Source: Planococcus sp. CPCC 101016
GTDB lineage: Bacteria; Bacillota; Bacilli; Bacillales_A; Planococcaceae
Length of the DNA stretch: 64,000 bases
Assembly: GCF_007859295.1 (NCBI RefSeq)
Contig: NZ_VOHB01000002.1
Span: 1,117,624 to 1,181,623 of the forward strand
Direction of reading: 5' to 3'
Made by a program: the position numbers and the translations under genes. Positions 1 through 8,356 of the stretch are shown piece after piece; the stretch's first letter is position 1; the number at the start of each line of letters is the position of its first letter. Under the pieces are notes generated by a model. That model was not told the DNA's origin and ran no database searches. It worked only from the letters and a program-made list of their open reading frames with translations.

Positions 1-776
1 GAAAAACTGTCATGGTAACAGGGGCTGGCGGGCTGGTCGGTTCTGAAATTAGCCATCAGCTTCTTCAGTTTCAACCTTCCCGGATTATATTGATTGGACA
101 TGGACCACAATCGATCTCTTCGATTGAGCAGCAACTGCAGAATTTGTTGGAAAGGCATATAGAAATCATTCCTATTATCCTGAATGTCCAAGATAAGAAA
201 AGGCTTTTCGAAATCGTTGGAAGGCATAAGCCTGATATCATTTACCATACTACCGGGAAGCAGCAGAGGTATTTTACGGAAGAAATAGCAGTCGAGTCGT
301 TATATGGGAATGTCTTTGGCACAAAAAATCTTGCTGAAGCTGCAAGACGCTATGATGTCAACACCTTTGTCATGGTTTCTTCGGAGCAGGCAACAAAGCC
401 CCGTAATCTTACGGAAGCCGTTGCCCGACTGGCAGAAATGATTGTGGAGAGCGTCTCGTTGAATAGTACGACCCGTTTCAAAATTATTCGTTTACCTGAA
501 AATTTAGCTGCTCACAATCAACTGAAAAAATCACACCGTTTGTTTGAACAAGCTGCACCAATCGTCGACGCAGCACAAACTGTTCTTCAAGCAGGGAGCC
601 TAAAGGCAGCATCGGTCAGTGAAAACATGATTTCAAAAAGTGGTTCAGCAAACCAAGGGGATTTTCAAAAGCAGGCAGCGCTCAGCCAATTGGAGCTGGC
701 ACGTCTCTTAAAACAGTTAAAAACAACTCCAGAGAATAAGGCTCGGGAATTGATTATTTCTATAGTAAAGCAATAA
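1..776 (+). CDS. CapD/FlaA1-like sugar-nucleotide SDR, C-terminal part, probably catalytically dead (5' partial)
   Basis: The frame is open from the window edge, so the beginning of the gene lies to the left; only the NAD-binding half is visible. Near its start it has the Rossmann motif VTGAGGLVGSEI typical of CapD/FlaA1-type UDP-GlcNAc 4,6-dehydratases, and FVMVSSEQATKP where the family has a FVMISTDKAVNP-like stretch. The family's catalytic segment, recalled as NxMGATKR, reads NLTEAVAR here, so the active-site Met/Tyr position and the Lys are replaced; TDK is SEQ. The C-terminal tail after about residue 180 of the visible part is low in family features and Ala/Ser/Gln-rich. By family it would make UDP-sugar precursors for surface polysaccharide in the cytosol, but the residue losses argue for a non-catalytic protein. 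Next gene is 21 nt downstream, same strand. Confidence 0.7.
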   Translation, partial: KTVMVTGAGGLVGSEISHQLLQFQPSRIILIGHGPQSISSIEQQLQNLLERHIEIIPIILNVQDKKRLFEIVGRHKPDIIYHTTGKQQRYFTEEIAVESLYGNVFGTKNLAEAARRYDVNTFVMVSSEQATKPRNLTEAVARLAEMIVESVSLNSTTRFKIIRLPENLAAHNQLKKSHRLFEQAAPIVDAAQTVLQAGSLKAASVSENMISKSGSANQGDFQKQAALSQLELARLLKQLKTTPENKARELIISIVKQ

Positions 777-797
777 AGAATGAAAGGGTGTCAGTAA

Positions 798-1310
798 ATG
801 GGAGCAGAAAGATATCATAATGAATTTCATTATGGAGAGGACATACATGGGTTTGAAAGAGATCTGCCGTTTCAGAATGATGATATGATCGAGCAGCATC
901 CTTTCTTAAACAAAATCTATCCATATGCCCTCAATACCATCCATCTTGTGACTTATTGCGAGAACAATACAATTTCATTACTGTCTGGCAGTCTGGAAAT
1001 TGGGACTGTTGAGAGTGTTACCGGATATGCAGATGAAATCGGCGGTATTTCATGTGGATTAGATCATCAAGGGAATCTGAAATCGTATGCCTATGATTTA
1101 AATACATTGGAGAAAATCGACAAGCATCCTCAAACTCGTTTCGTTTTTGCAGGAAGCAAAATCCCGCACTTCGGTCGCCTCAAGTCTTTTGCGATTAACT
1201 TACATATCCAAAACAAAGTCAATGATGTGGTTTCATGGAAATTCGCCTTAAATTCAAAGGGGCAGGCCATTTTAATTACTTCTCTGACAGAAAAGGAAAA
1301 TTTACTATAA
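798..1310 (+). CDS. Hypothetical protein, 170 aa, between two degenerate polysaccharide enzymes
   Basis: I do not recognise this protein. It starts at ATG 798 after AAAGGG and lies 21 nt behind the CapD-like gene, so the two are probably cotranscribed. It is soluble, with no signal peptide or membrane segment. The N-terminal 45 residues are rich in charged and aromatic residues (YHNEFHYGED); the remainder looks like a beta-rich domain (repeated short hydrophobic strands, e.g. TISLLSGSLEIGTVESV, QAILITSL). A hairpin follows at 1377-1410. Because it sits between two sugar-nucleotide enzymes that have lost catalytic residues, a shared non-enzymatic role is possible, but that is inference. Confidence 0.6.
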   Translation: MGAERYHNEFHYGEDIHGFERDLPFQNDDMIEQHPFLNKIYPYALNTIHLVTYCENNTISLLSGSLEIGTVESVTGYADEIGGISCGLDHQGNLKSYAYDLNTLEKIDKHPQTRFVFAGSKIPHFGRLKSFAINLHIQNKVNDVVSWKFALNSKGQAILITSLTEKENLL

Positions 1311-1376
1311 AGATTTTCCAAGTTGAATGAAAAGACTGGCACAATATTTTCTTCTCAATTAAAAATCCTTTAGTTG

Positions 1377-1410
1377 GAAAGCCAGGAAAAGATCGATGTT
1401 CCTGGCTTTC
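1377..1410 (+). terminator. Perfect 11-bp stem-loop after the 170-aa gene
   Basis: GAAAGCCAGGA and TCCTGGCTTTC form a perfect 11-bp stem around a 12-nt loop. No T-run follows directly, so termination would be weak or the hairpin may act in RNA processing. Confidence 0.4.
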
Positions 1411-1564
1411 TGCATAAGCTATTTCAGAAATTGAGAGAACGCATCAATTATTCGTTTTATCTTTTCAGCGGACTATTGGCCAAAAGATGTTAACAGCGAA
1501 AAGACGGTTGAGGCAATCCAGAAGCTTCGTTCAGGAAAGTGGAAAAAGGGGGATAATCATCACC

Positions 1565-2851
1565 ATGTTGCAGAATCTAAAAATAGCAGTAGTGGGGCTG
1601 GGGTACGTCGGATTGCCCGTAGCGGTAGCCTTCAACCAAAAATATCCCGTCATCGGCTACGACATAAGCAAAGAGAGAATACAGGCGCTAATGCTGGGAA
1701 TGGATAAGACAAATGAAGTGAGCCGGGAGGAACTGAAGCGATCGACTATCGTTTTTACGACGGATCCATCAGATTTGAAAGAGGCCGGTTTCATCATCAT
1801 TACTGTTCCCACTTCTATAGACAAAGAAAATCTGCCAGATATATCTGCATTGGAACAAGCCAGCAGATATGTCGGAGAATACATGAAAAAAGGGGCAGTA
1901 GTGGTCTATGAATCAACCGTAGCCACAGGGATGACAGAAGAAATCTGCATCCCTCTATTGGAGAAGTACTCAGGCTTCGAGAGCGGCAAGGAATTTTTTG
2001 TCGGCTATTCGCCTGCTAGGATTCTTCCAGGGGACAAAAAAAACAGCTTCACTAAAATGAAAAAAGTGGTAGCAGGACAAAACAAAGAAGTCACAGAATT
2101 TCTGGCGCTTGTTTATGGCAGTGTCGTTGCGGGAGGGATTCATGAAGCTCCCTCCATTCGTGTCGCTGAAACAGCGAAGCTGATTGAGAACATTCAGCGG
2201 GACATAAACGTGGCATTGGTCAATGAGTTGGCGCTAATTTGCGAGCGATTAAAAATTGATACACAGGAAGTACTTGAAACAGCAGGAAGCAAACGTGATT
2301 TTATCAAGGCGTATCCGGATTTAGTCGGGGGAGAAGGAATTGAATTGGCGTCCTTTTATTTGGCAAACAAATCAGAAATGGTCGGTCATAATTCTGAAGT
2401 GATTTTGTCGGGGCGCAATATCAATGATGGCATGGGCAGGTTTATAGCGCAGTCCCTGATCAAAAAGATGGTCCATGATAAGATCAGTTTACCAGATGGA
2501 CGCGTCACTGTTTTGGGGCTTTCCTTTAAAGAAGATGTCCCCGATCTTCGCAATTCAAAAGTAATTGATATTGTACAGGAGCTGAAAGAATACGGCATGG
2601 AAGTCCAGTTGGCAGATCCCTATGCTTCTGTGGAAGAGGCAAAACGCTATTACGAATTGAACGTCCAAGCCCATCAACAGCTGAAGCCGGCACACGCAGT
2701 CATTCTTGCAGTTCCACATAAACCTTATAAAGAGGCAGGCTGGAAGCAGTTTGAAAGCTTGTTGATTGGCCAGCAAGGAATTGTCTTCGATGTAAAAGGC
2801 GCTCTCGATGCAACAAAAAAGCCGGATAACATTCAGTTATGGCGTTTGTAA
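1565..2851 (+). CDS. UDP-glucose/GDP-mannose dehydrogenase family protein (TviB/WbpO-like) lacking catalytic Cys and Glu
   Basis: Full-length (428 aa) member of the nucleotide-sugar dehydrogenase family, which oxidises UDP-GlcNAc/GalNAc to uronic acids for capsule or teichuronic-type polymers. N-terminal NAD motif AVVGLGYVGLPVAVAF, central domain with YESTVATGMTEE and ENIQRDINVALVNE, C-terminal domain with GLSFKEDVPDLRNS. However the catalytic GGHC block reads LVGGEGIELASFYL, placing Gly258 where the nucleophilic Cys belongs, the following DPYY is absent, and SPERINPGD reads SPARILPGD (Ala151 for Glu). An in-frame ATG at 1487 would add 26 unrelated residues; I chose 1565 because it begins right before the conserved strand and follows AAAGGGGGA. 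The reading frame is intact, so this is a maintained pseudoenzyme or a recent loss. Confidence 0.75.
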   Translation: MLQNLKIAVVGLGYVGLPVAVAFNQKYPVIGYDISKERIQALMLGMDKTNEVSREELKRSTIVFTTDPSDLKEAGFIIITVPTSIDKENLPDISALEQASRYVGEYMKKGAVVVYESTVATGMTEEICIPLLEKYSGFESGKEFFVGYSPARILPGDKKNSFTKMKKVVAGQNKEVTEFLALVYGSVVAGGIHEAPSIRVAETAKLIENIQRDINVALVNELALICERLKIDTQEVLETAGSKRDFIKAYPDLVGGEGIELASFYLANKSEMVGHNSEVILSGRNINDGMGRFIAQSLIKKMVHDKISLPDGRVTVLGLSFKEDVPDLRNSKVIDIVQELKEYGMEVQLADPYASVEEAKRYYELNVQAHQQLKPAHAVILAVPHKPYKEAGWKQFESLLIGQQGIVFDVKGALDATKKPDNIQLWRL

Positions 2852-2895
2852 CAGACTTAAAGCATAAGCTTCTCTTTAGTTGAATAGATGAATTT

Positions 2896-2926
2896 AACCT
2901 ATCTGCTTCTAGCCGATAGGTTTTTT
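2896..2926 (+). terminator. Intrinsic terminator
   Basis: AACCTATC/GATAGGTT stem with an 11-nt loop and a run of T closes the transcript of the degenerate dehydrogenase. Confidence 0.75.
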
Positions 2927-3001
2927 CGATCAGGTAAAATGCTGACAATTAACGGCTTTGCGATTGATAAAATGAAACTGGCCAGGATATTTGAATGTAC
3001 T

Positions 3002-3027
3002 GTTATTTTAAAGAGGCGGGGGGGTAT
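3002..3027 (+). promoter_or_regulatory. Candidate SigB-type promoter for the 109-aa gene
   Basis: GTTATT, 14-nt spacer, GGGTAT, 33 nt before the start codon. The -10 matches the SigB consensus GGGTAT exactly; the -35 matches GTTTAA in part. Confidence 0.45.
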
Positions 3028-3059
3028 GGAAAAGTATAGAACTAAAGGAGGGCGAAGTT

Positions 3060-3389
3060 ATGGAAATTGTAGCAAAGAGGGATTTGCTGAAGGATCGATA
3101 CGGGAATTATTATATGGTGTCTTATGCTTCCAAGAAGTCGTTGACGATTGTCAATGCGGCCATGTATCATGCGTTCAACCAAACACTGAACGAAGAGCTG
3201 GTGTCTAAGGTAAAAGCGAAATACCCGAACGACGTCGCCTGCGGGAAGTACTTTGCCGACTTAGTCCATGAACAAGTGGAACAAATGGACAGTCCCGAAA
3301 ACTCTGGTAAAATCTACGACATTGAAGAAGTGAAAAAAGAGTATGATCTTCACATGAAGCCACTTTACGACGACTCATTTCATCTATAG
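3060..3389 (+). CDS. Hypothetical protein, 109 aa, possible general stress gene
   Basis: No family recognised. ATG 3060 follows the strong ribosome site AAAGGAGGG with good spacing. The product is soluble and mixed alpha/beta; the first 35 residues (AKRDLLKDRYGNYYMVSYASKK) resemble a short beta-hairpin domain, the remainder is helical and acidic. No signal peptide. It is monocistronic as far as visible, with a SigB-like promoter just upstream, which would place it in the general stress regulon. A longer overlapping frame at 2888-3208 lacks a ribosome site and was not chosen. Confidence 0.7.
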   Translation: MEIVAKRDLLKDRYGNYYMVSYASKKSLTIVNAAMYHAFNQTLNEELVSKVKAKYPNDVACGKYFADLVHEQVEQMDSPENSGKIYDIEEVKKEYDLHMKPLYDDSFHL

Positions 3390-3465
3390 AGATAGGGGTG
3401 TGTCAATTGATTGCTGTCTGGTTAATAGAACGGTAACGCCACTTCCTTAGTAGAGGAGGATGAAT

Positions 3466-4158
3466 ATGCCCAGAATCGTTATATACAGTTTAGCGCTGCT
3501 ATTATTGATGGGAGCATGCGGCAATGAAGATCCGGAAGTACAGATTCCGCCAGGCTCGGACACCAATGTGACTGCGGATGATCCAGAGCGTGCAGAAGAG
3601 GCAGTCGATGAACCAGCCGCAGAAGAGGAGGAAGCGACTGTAGATCCATACGACTATTTTATGCCTGACGGTTCTACAGCTGCATTTCTTGGTGAAGGCA
3701 ATGAATATGCGAGTTTTATGCTTCGGACAGTTTATCTGGATGGAGAGCATGTAGCTGTCTACGAGGACAATGGCGGAACAGTGATGTTGAAAGTCTATAG
3801 GCTGAGCGAAGAGACAATAGACTTGGTAATGGAGCAAGGCGAATTTTACGAGGATTACAGCGCTACAGCAGAAGAACTTGAAGCATTAGAGCCGATCCGG
3901 ACGTATTTGACGTTTCCATTGGAAATCGGAACTGTCATCGGAGAACGAACAGTTATCGAAACAGATGCAGCAGTTGAGACACCTTTCGAAAATTTCGAGC
4001 AAGTGACAGTCCTTGAAAGTGAAGGCGAAAAAGGTTCCATAGTCAAGACGTATTTTGCTGAAGGGTATGGCGAGGTAAAGCGCGAATTTCAGATGCAGGA
4101 AGAAGGGCAAGAGGAATTCGTAGTGACGTCCGTCTTGGAAGAGCTTGAAACAGAATAA
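3466..4158 (+). CDS. Putative lipoprotein, 230 aa
   Basis: The N-terminus is a typical lipoprotein signal, SLALLLLMGAC, with the lipobox Cys at about residue 19, followed by an acidic, Pro/Glu/Ala-rich linker (to about residue 60) and a globular C-terminal domain. The C-terminus has GTVIGERTVIETD and a YFAEGYGEVKREFQ strand reminiscent of Bacillus lipoproteins of unknown role; the protein would be anchored on the outer face of the membrane. ATG 3460 lies directly against GAGGAGG, whereas ATG 3466 has 6-nt spacing, so the latter is preferred. Function unknown. Confidence 0.7.
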   Translation: MPRIVIYSLALLLLMGACGNEDPEVQIPPGSDTNVTADDPERAEEAVDEPAAEEEEATVDPYDYFMPDGSTAAFLGEGNEYASFMLRTVYLDGEHVAVYEDNGGTVMLKVYRLSEETIDLVMEQGEFYEDYSATAEELEALEPIRTYLTFPLEIGTVIGERTVIETDAAVETPFENFEQVTVLESEGEKGSIVKTYFAEGYGEVKREFQMQEEGQEEFVVTSVLEELETE

Positions 4159-4165
4159 AGAAGAG

Positions 4166-4418
4166 AGCCTGCCATAGGAATGGCAGGCTGAGACTGTAGA
4201 AGAAGTCTGCCCAAAATGTATAGCGGTGCATAATCCCCAACCGGTCCGGGCACTTCGCTTTCCGCGGGCTCAGCTTCAGCCAATGCCTTTCCTGCGCGAG
4301 CCCGCGGAAAGCGCCCGCCTGAAGCGCAGGATCCGTTATAAACATAATGAAATGTTTAATGACATCAATATACTTTTGTCTACAAGCTCAGCCTGCCCTA
4401 GAAATAGGCAGGCTTTTT
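4166..4418. repeat. Intergenic repeat element A, flanked by two matching hairpins
   Basis: This 253-nt non-coding unit starts with the hairpin AGCCTGCCA/TGGCAGGCT (4166-4189) and ends with a near copy of it, AGCCTGCC/GGCAGGCT plus T-run (4390-4418), which is a terminator. Just inside lie CTGTAGA... and ...TTTTGTCTACAAG, a short terminal inverted repeat. The GC-rich core contains CCGCGGGCTCAGC and GCGAGCCCGCGG, able to form a long hairpin. The same left and right ends, inverted, bound the element at 23705-24214, where the outer hairpins have a different sequence but again match each other. No convincing protein is encoded. Confidence 0.75.
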
Positions 4419-4500
4419 AGTGGGCAAAAAACAACGGATGTCAGACAGTGGAATTTAGTGTAAGCTAGTATTCAATGATAGTGGAAAAGGATTGAACCGA

Positions 4501-5487
4501 ATGAAACCTACAATTAATGCAAAGGATGTCGCGAAGCTGGCAGGGGTTTCGCAATCTTCTGTTTCCAGAGTTTATTTTGAAGGAGCTAAAGTTTCGGAAC
4601 GAACACGCAAAAAAGTTTTGGCCGCAGCTGAAGAGCTGGGCTATCGGCCCAATGAGTTTGCCAGAAGCTTGATCACAAGCCGAACGAAAATTATTGGATT
4701 GGTGATGAAAGGTGTAGAAAATCCTTTTTATCCCCAAGTATTGACGCAATTCACCTCTTCGTTTAAAAAATGCGGGTACAGTGTATTGTTCGTCCATACC
4801 AATAACGATGAAATTCAAAAAGAGGACGTCGAAACTTTATTGAATTACAATGTTGCAGGTGTCGTCATTACAGATGCTACCATGTCGTTGACTGTAGCAG
4901 AAAGCTTCAAGGCACATCACATTCCTTTAGTCTTTTTTAACCGTAAATTAAACCTTTCTGATTTCTATTCGGTATGCTGCAACAACTTGAATGCCGGGCG
5001 TGCAATAGCTGAATACTTGATTACGGAAGGTTCAACGGATATGGCATACATATCTGGGAATGAAAACACCTCAACTAGTCTGGAGCGCGAAAAAGGTTTT
5101 GGTGAAGTGTTGGAGCAGCACAACTTGAGTTACGCGAAACATATTTCAGATTATACGTATGAAGGTGGATATGGCACAGCACTTTCCATAATCGAAAGTG
5201 GAAAACTGCCTTCTGCTTTTTTTGTTGCGAATGATATTATGGCAATGGGTGTTTTGGATGCACTGCGGAAAAAGGCAGTTCAAGTGCCGGAACAGGTCAA
5301 AGTTATTGGCTTTGACAATATCGATATGGCATCGTGGCCTGCCTATGAACTGACGACATGGGAGCAGCCGATTGAAAAAATGGTTGAAGAAACAGTAAAT
5401 TATTTATTAGCAGAAATTGCTGAATATACAGGAACCGCAAAGGTTTTGGAAGTGGAAGGCACATTTATTGAGCGGAAAACGACTTAA
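4501..5487 (+). CDS. LacI-family transcriptional regulator
   Basis: 328-aa LacI/GalR repressor. Residues 5-55 form the HTH and hinge helix (AKDVAKLAGVSQSSVSRVYF; RTRKKVLAAAEELGYRPNEFARSL), followed by a periplasmic-binding-protein-like effector domain to the C-terminus (IIGLVMKGVENPFYPQ at its start, VIGFDNIDMASWP near the end). The TTG nine nt upstream sits on the ribosome site, so ATG 4501 after GGAAAAGGA is chosen. The gene directly precedes a catabolic operon whose promoter carries an 18-bp palindrome with central CG, the expected kind of LacI-family operator. Likely a substrate-responsive repressor of that operon; the ligand is unknown. Confidence 0.88.
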   Translation: MKPTINAKDVAKLAGVSQSSVSRVYFEGAKVSERTRKKVLAAAEELGYRPNEFARSLITSRTKIIGLVMKGVENPFYPQVLTQFTSSFKKCGYSVLFVHTNNDEIQKEDVETLLNYNVAGVVITDATMSLTVAESFKAHHIPLVFFNRKLNLSDFYSVCCNNLNAGRAIAEYLITEGSTDMAYISGNENTSTSLEREKGFGEVLEQHNLSYAKHISDYTYEGGYGTALSIIESGKLPSAFFVANDIMAMGVLDALRKKAVQVPEQVKVIGFDNIDMASWPAYELTTWEQPIEKMVEETVNYLLAEIAEYTGTAKVLEVEGTFIERKTT

Positions 5488-5493
5488 TAAGTG

Positions 5494-5522
5494 TTGACTT
5501 TCACGAAATATTCGCATATTCT
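5494..5522 (+). promoter_or_regulatory. SigA-type promoter of the HisD-like operon
   Basis: TTGACT (5494-5499), 17-nt spacer, TATTCT (5517-5522), located between the regulator and the operon it probably controls. Confidence 0.6.
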
Positions 5523-5537
5523 CTAAATAGTTTCACT

Positions 5538-5555
5538 TTTGCATACGTATTCAAA
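5538..5555. promoter_or_regulatory. LacI-family operator
   Basis: TTTGCATACGTATTCAAA is an 18-bp palindrome with one mismatched pair and a central CG, the hallmark of LacI/GalR operators. It lies about 10-27 nt after the predicted transcription start, so bound repressor would block elongation or initiation. Confidence 0.6.
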
Positions 5556-5578
5556 ATAAGAAAATGGAGGAATCGAAT

Positions 5579-6856
5579 ATGATGAAAGTCTTAAAAGCAG
5601 GTAAATCTCAGGAAGAAGTAAGCGCTAACGATTCAAAGGTTTCGAGCATTGTAGCTGAAGCATTAAAAAATGTAGAAGAACGCGGTGATCAAGCAGTACG
5701 TGAACTTTCGGAGAAATTCGATAAATGGGCACCTGACTCTTTTCGTTTGTCTAGCGAACAGATAAATGAAATCGTTTCCAAAGTTCCTGATAGTGTCATT
5801 GACGATATTAAGTTTGCTCAAAAGAATATCCGTGAGTTTGCGGAAGCGCAGTTAGCGTCGATGCATGAAATCGAAGTTGAAAATATTCCGGGTGTCATTC
5901 TTGGGCACAAGAATATTCCGGTCAACAGCGTAGGATGCTATATTCCGGGTGGGCGCTATCCAATGGTTGCTTCAGCGCACATGAGTGTCTTGACTGCCAA
6001 AGTTGCCGGTGTTAAACGTGTAATCGCTTGCACACCGCCGATCAACGGAGAAATCCCAAATGCAACAATTGCAGCGATGGCACTTGCTGGAGCTGATGAA
6101 ATTTATTTGCTTGGTGGCATTCAGGCGATGGCAGCGATGGCGATCGGTACTGAAACGATCGAATCGGTCGATATGATCGTTGGGCCAGGGAACGCCTTCG
6201 TCGCTGAAGCAAAACGTCAGTTATACGGCCGCGTCGGAATTGATTTATTTGCCGGCCCTACCGAAACTCTGGTTGTAGCAGATCATACTGCGGATGCAGA
6301 AATGGTGGCAACGGATCTGTTGGGACAAGGAGAACATGGCCCAACCTCGCCTGGAGCTTTGATTACAACATCAGAAGAACTGGCGAATGAAACCGTAAAA
6401 GAGATTGAACGACAATTACAAACATTGCCGACTGCAGATGTCGCACGAGTTTCATGGGAAGACTACGGTCAGATCCTATTGGTCGATTCCATTGAAGAGG
6501 CGCGAATCGAAGCGGATCGCCTGGCATTTGAACATGTTGAAATTTTGACGGAAAATCCGGATTACTTCCTGGAAAACATGACAAATTACGGCTGCCTGTT
6601 CCTCGGACCAGAAACGAATGTTGCTTACGGTGATAAAGTGATCGGCACCAATCATACCTTGCCAACTAAAGGCGCAGCGCGTTACACCGGCGGCTTATGG
6701 GTAGGTAAATTCATCAAAACCGTCACGTATCAAAAAGTGACACCAGAAGCGAGTGCCTATATCGGAGAATATGCAGCGCGCTTATGCCAGCTTGAGAATT
6801 TTGCAGGACACGCAGAACAGGCGCTCCTGCGTGTGAGAAGATACGGCAATAAATAA
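5579..6856 (+). CDS. HisD-family polyol/sulfopropanediol-type dehydrogenase (HpsN-like)
   Basis: 425-aa member of the histidinol dehydrogenase superfamily. Visible blocks: [46 protein letters not shown], and [14 protein letters not shown] with the Gln/His metal-ligand region. The TSPG form, [17 protein letters not shown], and absence of other his genes point to the catabolic branch that includes HpsN, the enzyme oxidising 2,3-dihydroxypropane-1-sulfonate to sulfolactate, rather than true HisD. Start: the ATG at 5564 overlaps the ribosome site GGAGG, so ATG 5579 (8-nt spacing) is used. It is the first gene behind the LacI operator, with a GntP-like permease 100 nt downstream. The exact substrate (sulfonate, sugar acid or polyol) cannot be read from sequence. 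Confidence 0.8.
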   Translation: MMKVLKAGKSQEEVSANDSKVSSIVAEALKNVEERGDQAVRELSEKFDKWAPDSFRLSSEQINEIVSKVPDSVIDDIKFAQKNIREFAEAQLASMHEIEVENIPGVILGHKNIPVNSVGCYIPGGRYPMVASAHMSVLTAKVAGVKRVIACTPPINGEIPNATIAAMALAGADEIYLLGGIQAMAAMAIGTETIESVDMIVGPGNAFVAEAKRQLYGRVGIDLFAGPTETLVVADHTADAEMVATDLLGQGEHGPTSPGALITTSEELANETVKEIERQLQTLPTADVARVSWEDYGQILLVDSIEEARIEADRLAFEHVEILTENPDYFLENMTNYGCLFLGPETNVAYGDKVIGTNHTLPTKGAARYTGGLWVGKFIKTVTYQKVTPEASAYIGEYAARLCQLENFAGHAEQALLRVRRYGNK

Positions 6857-6956
6857 TCTAGATATAGTAGATGAGCGGATTATCCGCAGGAAGTACACTT
6901 TTATTAACTAGAATGAAGTCAACATATTTTACTTGAGGGGTATGGGGGTAGTGTAA

Positions 6957-8273
6957 ATGCTTGGCATGATTGGAATGTTTGGCGGATTGCTGTTATTGAT
7001 TTACTTGACGATGCGCGGAATGAACTTGCTCATCGCAGCACCGTTGACTGCTTTGTTTGTAGCTGTACTGAATGGACTGCCTTTGTTTCCCCAGCTTGCT
7101 GAAGAAGGGGCGGCCAATTTTTTAACGAATTACATGACTGGATTTACAGGGTTCATCGCATCCTGGTATTTAATGTTCCTGACAGGAGCGATTTTCGGTA
7201 AAGTGATGGAAGACAGCGGGGCAGCTGACAGTGTTTCGAAATGGATCGTCAGCAAAATCGGAATGAAGCGAGCAGCTTTGGCAGTAGTCATCGCTTGTGC
7301 AGTTTTGACTTATGGCGGTGTCAGCTTGTTCGTCGTGGCGTTTTCTGTTTATCCAATGGCGCTCAGCCTTTTCAAGCAGGCTGACTTGCCGCGGCGCTTT
7401 ATTCCGGCGGCACTGGCTTTCGGGTCGACGACTTTCACGATGACCTCTGCTGGATCACCGGAAATCCAAAACTGGATTCCGATTGAATTTTTAGGGACGT
7501 CCCCTTATGCAGGATGGGAAGTCAGTTTGATTGTCGCAATCTTCATGATGGTCTTCGGTTATTGGTGGCTGAAGAAAATGATTGGTAAAGCGGTTTCAAA
7601 AGGAGAGCATTTTGTTTCCAGAAAAACGGATCCTTCTGCAGAAAGCCGAAAAGAACTGCCGAATCCACTTTTGAGTATGATTCCGCTTGTCATCGTATTG
7701 ATCATTTCGTATATTTTCCACGATTCACTTGGAACCTCGGCGTTAATTATCGCGTTGAGCGGCGGTATTTTAAGCACTTACTTAATCAATCGAAAATACT
7801 TCGAGAATCTTGGCAAAGCCTTTAGTGACGGCGCTATGGGAGCGGTCATTGCAATCGCTAATACGGCGGCTGTAGTAGGCTTTGGTGGAGTTGTCAGAGC
7901 AACACCTTCTTTTGAAGCAGCAGTTGATGTAATGACTGGAATTCCCGGCAGCCCATTGATCGGCGGCGCTTTAGCGGTAGCGGTCATTGCTGGACTAACC
8001 GGTTCCTCTTCAGGCGGACAAGCGATTGCCTTGCCGTTGCTGGCGCCTCATTACTTGGACATGGGCGTCGATCCCGAAGCCCTGCACCGGACAGTTTCTA
8101 TTTCTTCCGGATCCCTGGATTCATTGCCGCAAGGCGGCTATGTGGTCACGACAATCCGTTCCATTGCAGGTGAAACGCATCGCGACGCGTATCCAGCATT
8201 CGGAGCATTATCAGTTGTCGTGCCATTGCTTGGCGCCGTGTTAGCAGTTGTATTATTCTCACTCGGATTATAA
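6957..8273 (+). CDS. GntP-family-like organic acid permease
   Basis: 438-aa integral membrane protein with about 12 hydrophobic segments from residue 1 to the C-terminus. Sequence blocks such as GAIFGKVMEDSGAADSVSKWI, SAGSPEIQNWIP and LTGSSSGGQAIALPLLAP are those of GntP/ion-transporter permeases that import gluconate, citrate or hydroxybutyrate by proton or sodium symport. It begins at ATG 6957 after a GGGGGTA stretch. It is sandwiched between the HisD-like dehydrogenase and two further dehydrogenases, so it most likely brings in the substrate of the pathway. A hairpin (8284-8316) separates it from the next gene. Confidence 0.8.
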   Translation: MLGMIGMFGGLLLLIYLTMRGMNLLIAAPLTALFVAVLNGLPLFPQLAEEGAANFLTNYMTGFTGFIASWYLMFLTGAIFGKVMEDSGAADSVSKWIVSKIGMKRAALAVVIACAVLTYGGVSLFVVAFSVYPMALSLFKQADLPRRFIPAALAFGSTTFTMTSAGSPEIQNWIPIEFLGTSPYAGWEVSLIVAIFMMVFGYWWLKKMIGKAVSKGEHFVSRKTDPSAESRKELPNPLLSMIPLVIVLIISYIFHDSLGTSALIIALSGGILSTYLINRKYFENLGKAFSDGAMGAVIAIANTAAVVGFGGVVRATPSFEAAVDVMTGIPGSPLIGGALAVAVIAGLTGSSSGGQAIALPLLAPHYLDMGVDPEALHRTVSISSGSLDSLPQGGYVVTTIRSIAGETHRDAYPAFGALSVVVPLLGAVLAVVLFSLGL

Positions 8274-8283
8274 GATGAAGCTA

Positions 8284-8316
8284 CCCAACAAACGCTGAAA
8301 AAAAGAGTTTGTTGGG
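8284..8316 (+). terminator. Intraoperon stem-loop
   Basis: CCCAACAAAC/GTTTGTTGGG, a perfect 10-bp stem with a purine-rich loop, followed only by CGGCTTTCGTT. It may partly terminate or protect the upstream mRNA. Confidence 0.45.
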
Positions 8317-8356
8317 CGGCTTTCGTTATACAGTCAAAAACGGAGAGGTGCAGATA

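Noticed and set aside
1435-1575. Alternate frame encoding a short stretch with Trp-Pro-Lys residues before the dehydrogenase
   Set aside because: It could be the remnant of a lost gene, but it is under 50 codons, has no start signals, and I cannot match it to a family.
2888-3208. 106-aa plus-strand frame overlapping the 109-aa gene
   Set aside because: It starts inside a terminator region without a ribosome site, while the frame at 3060 has AAAGGAGGG.
5579-6856. True histidinol dehydrogenase of histidine synthesis
   Set aside because: No his genes nearby; sequence blocks ([19 protein letters not shown]) and the LacI/permease context fit the catabolic HpsN-like branch.
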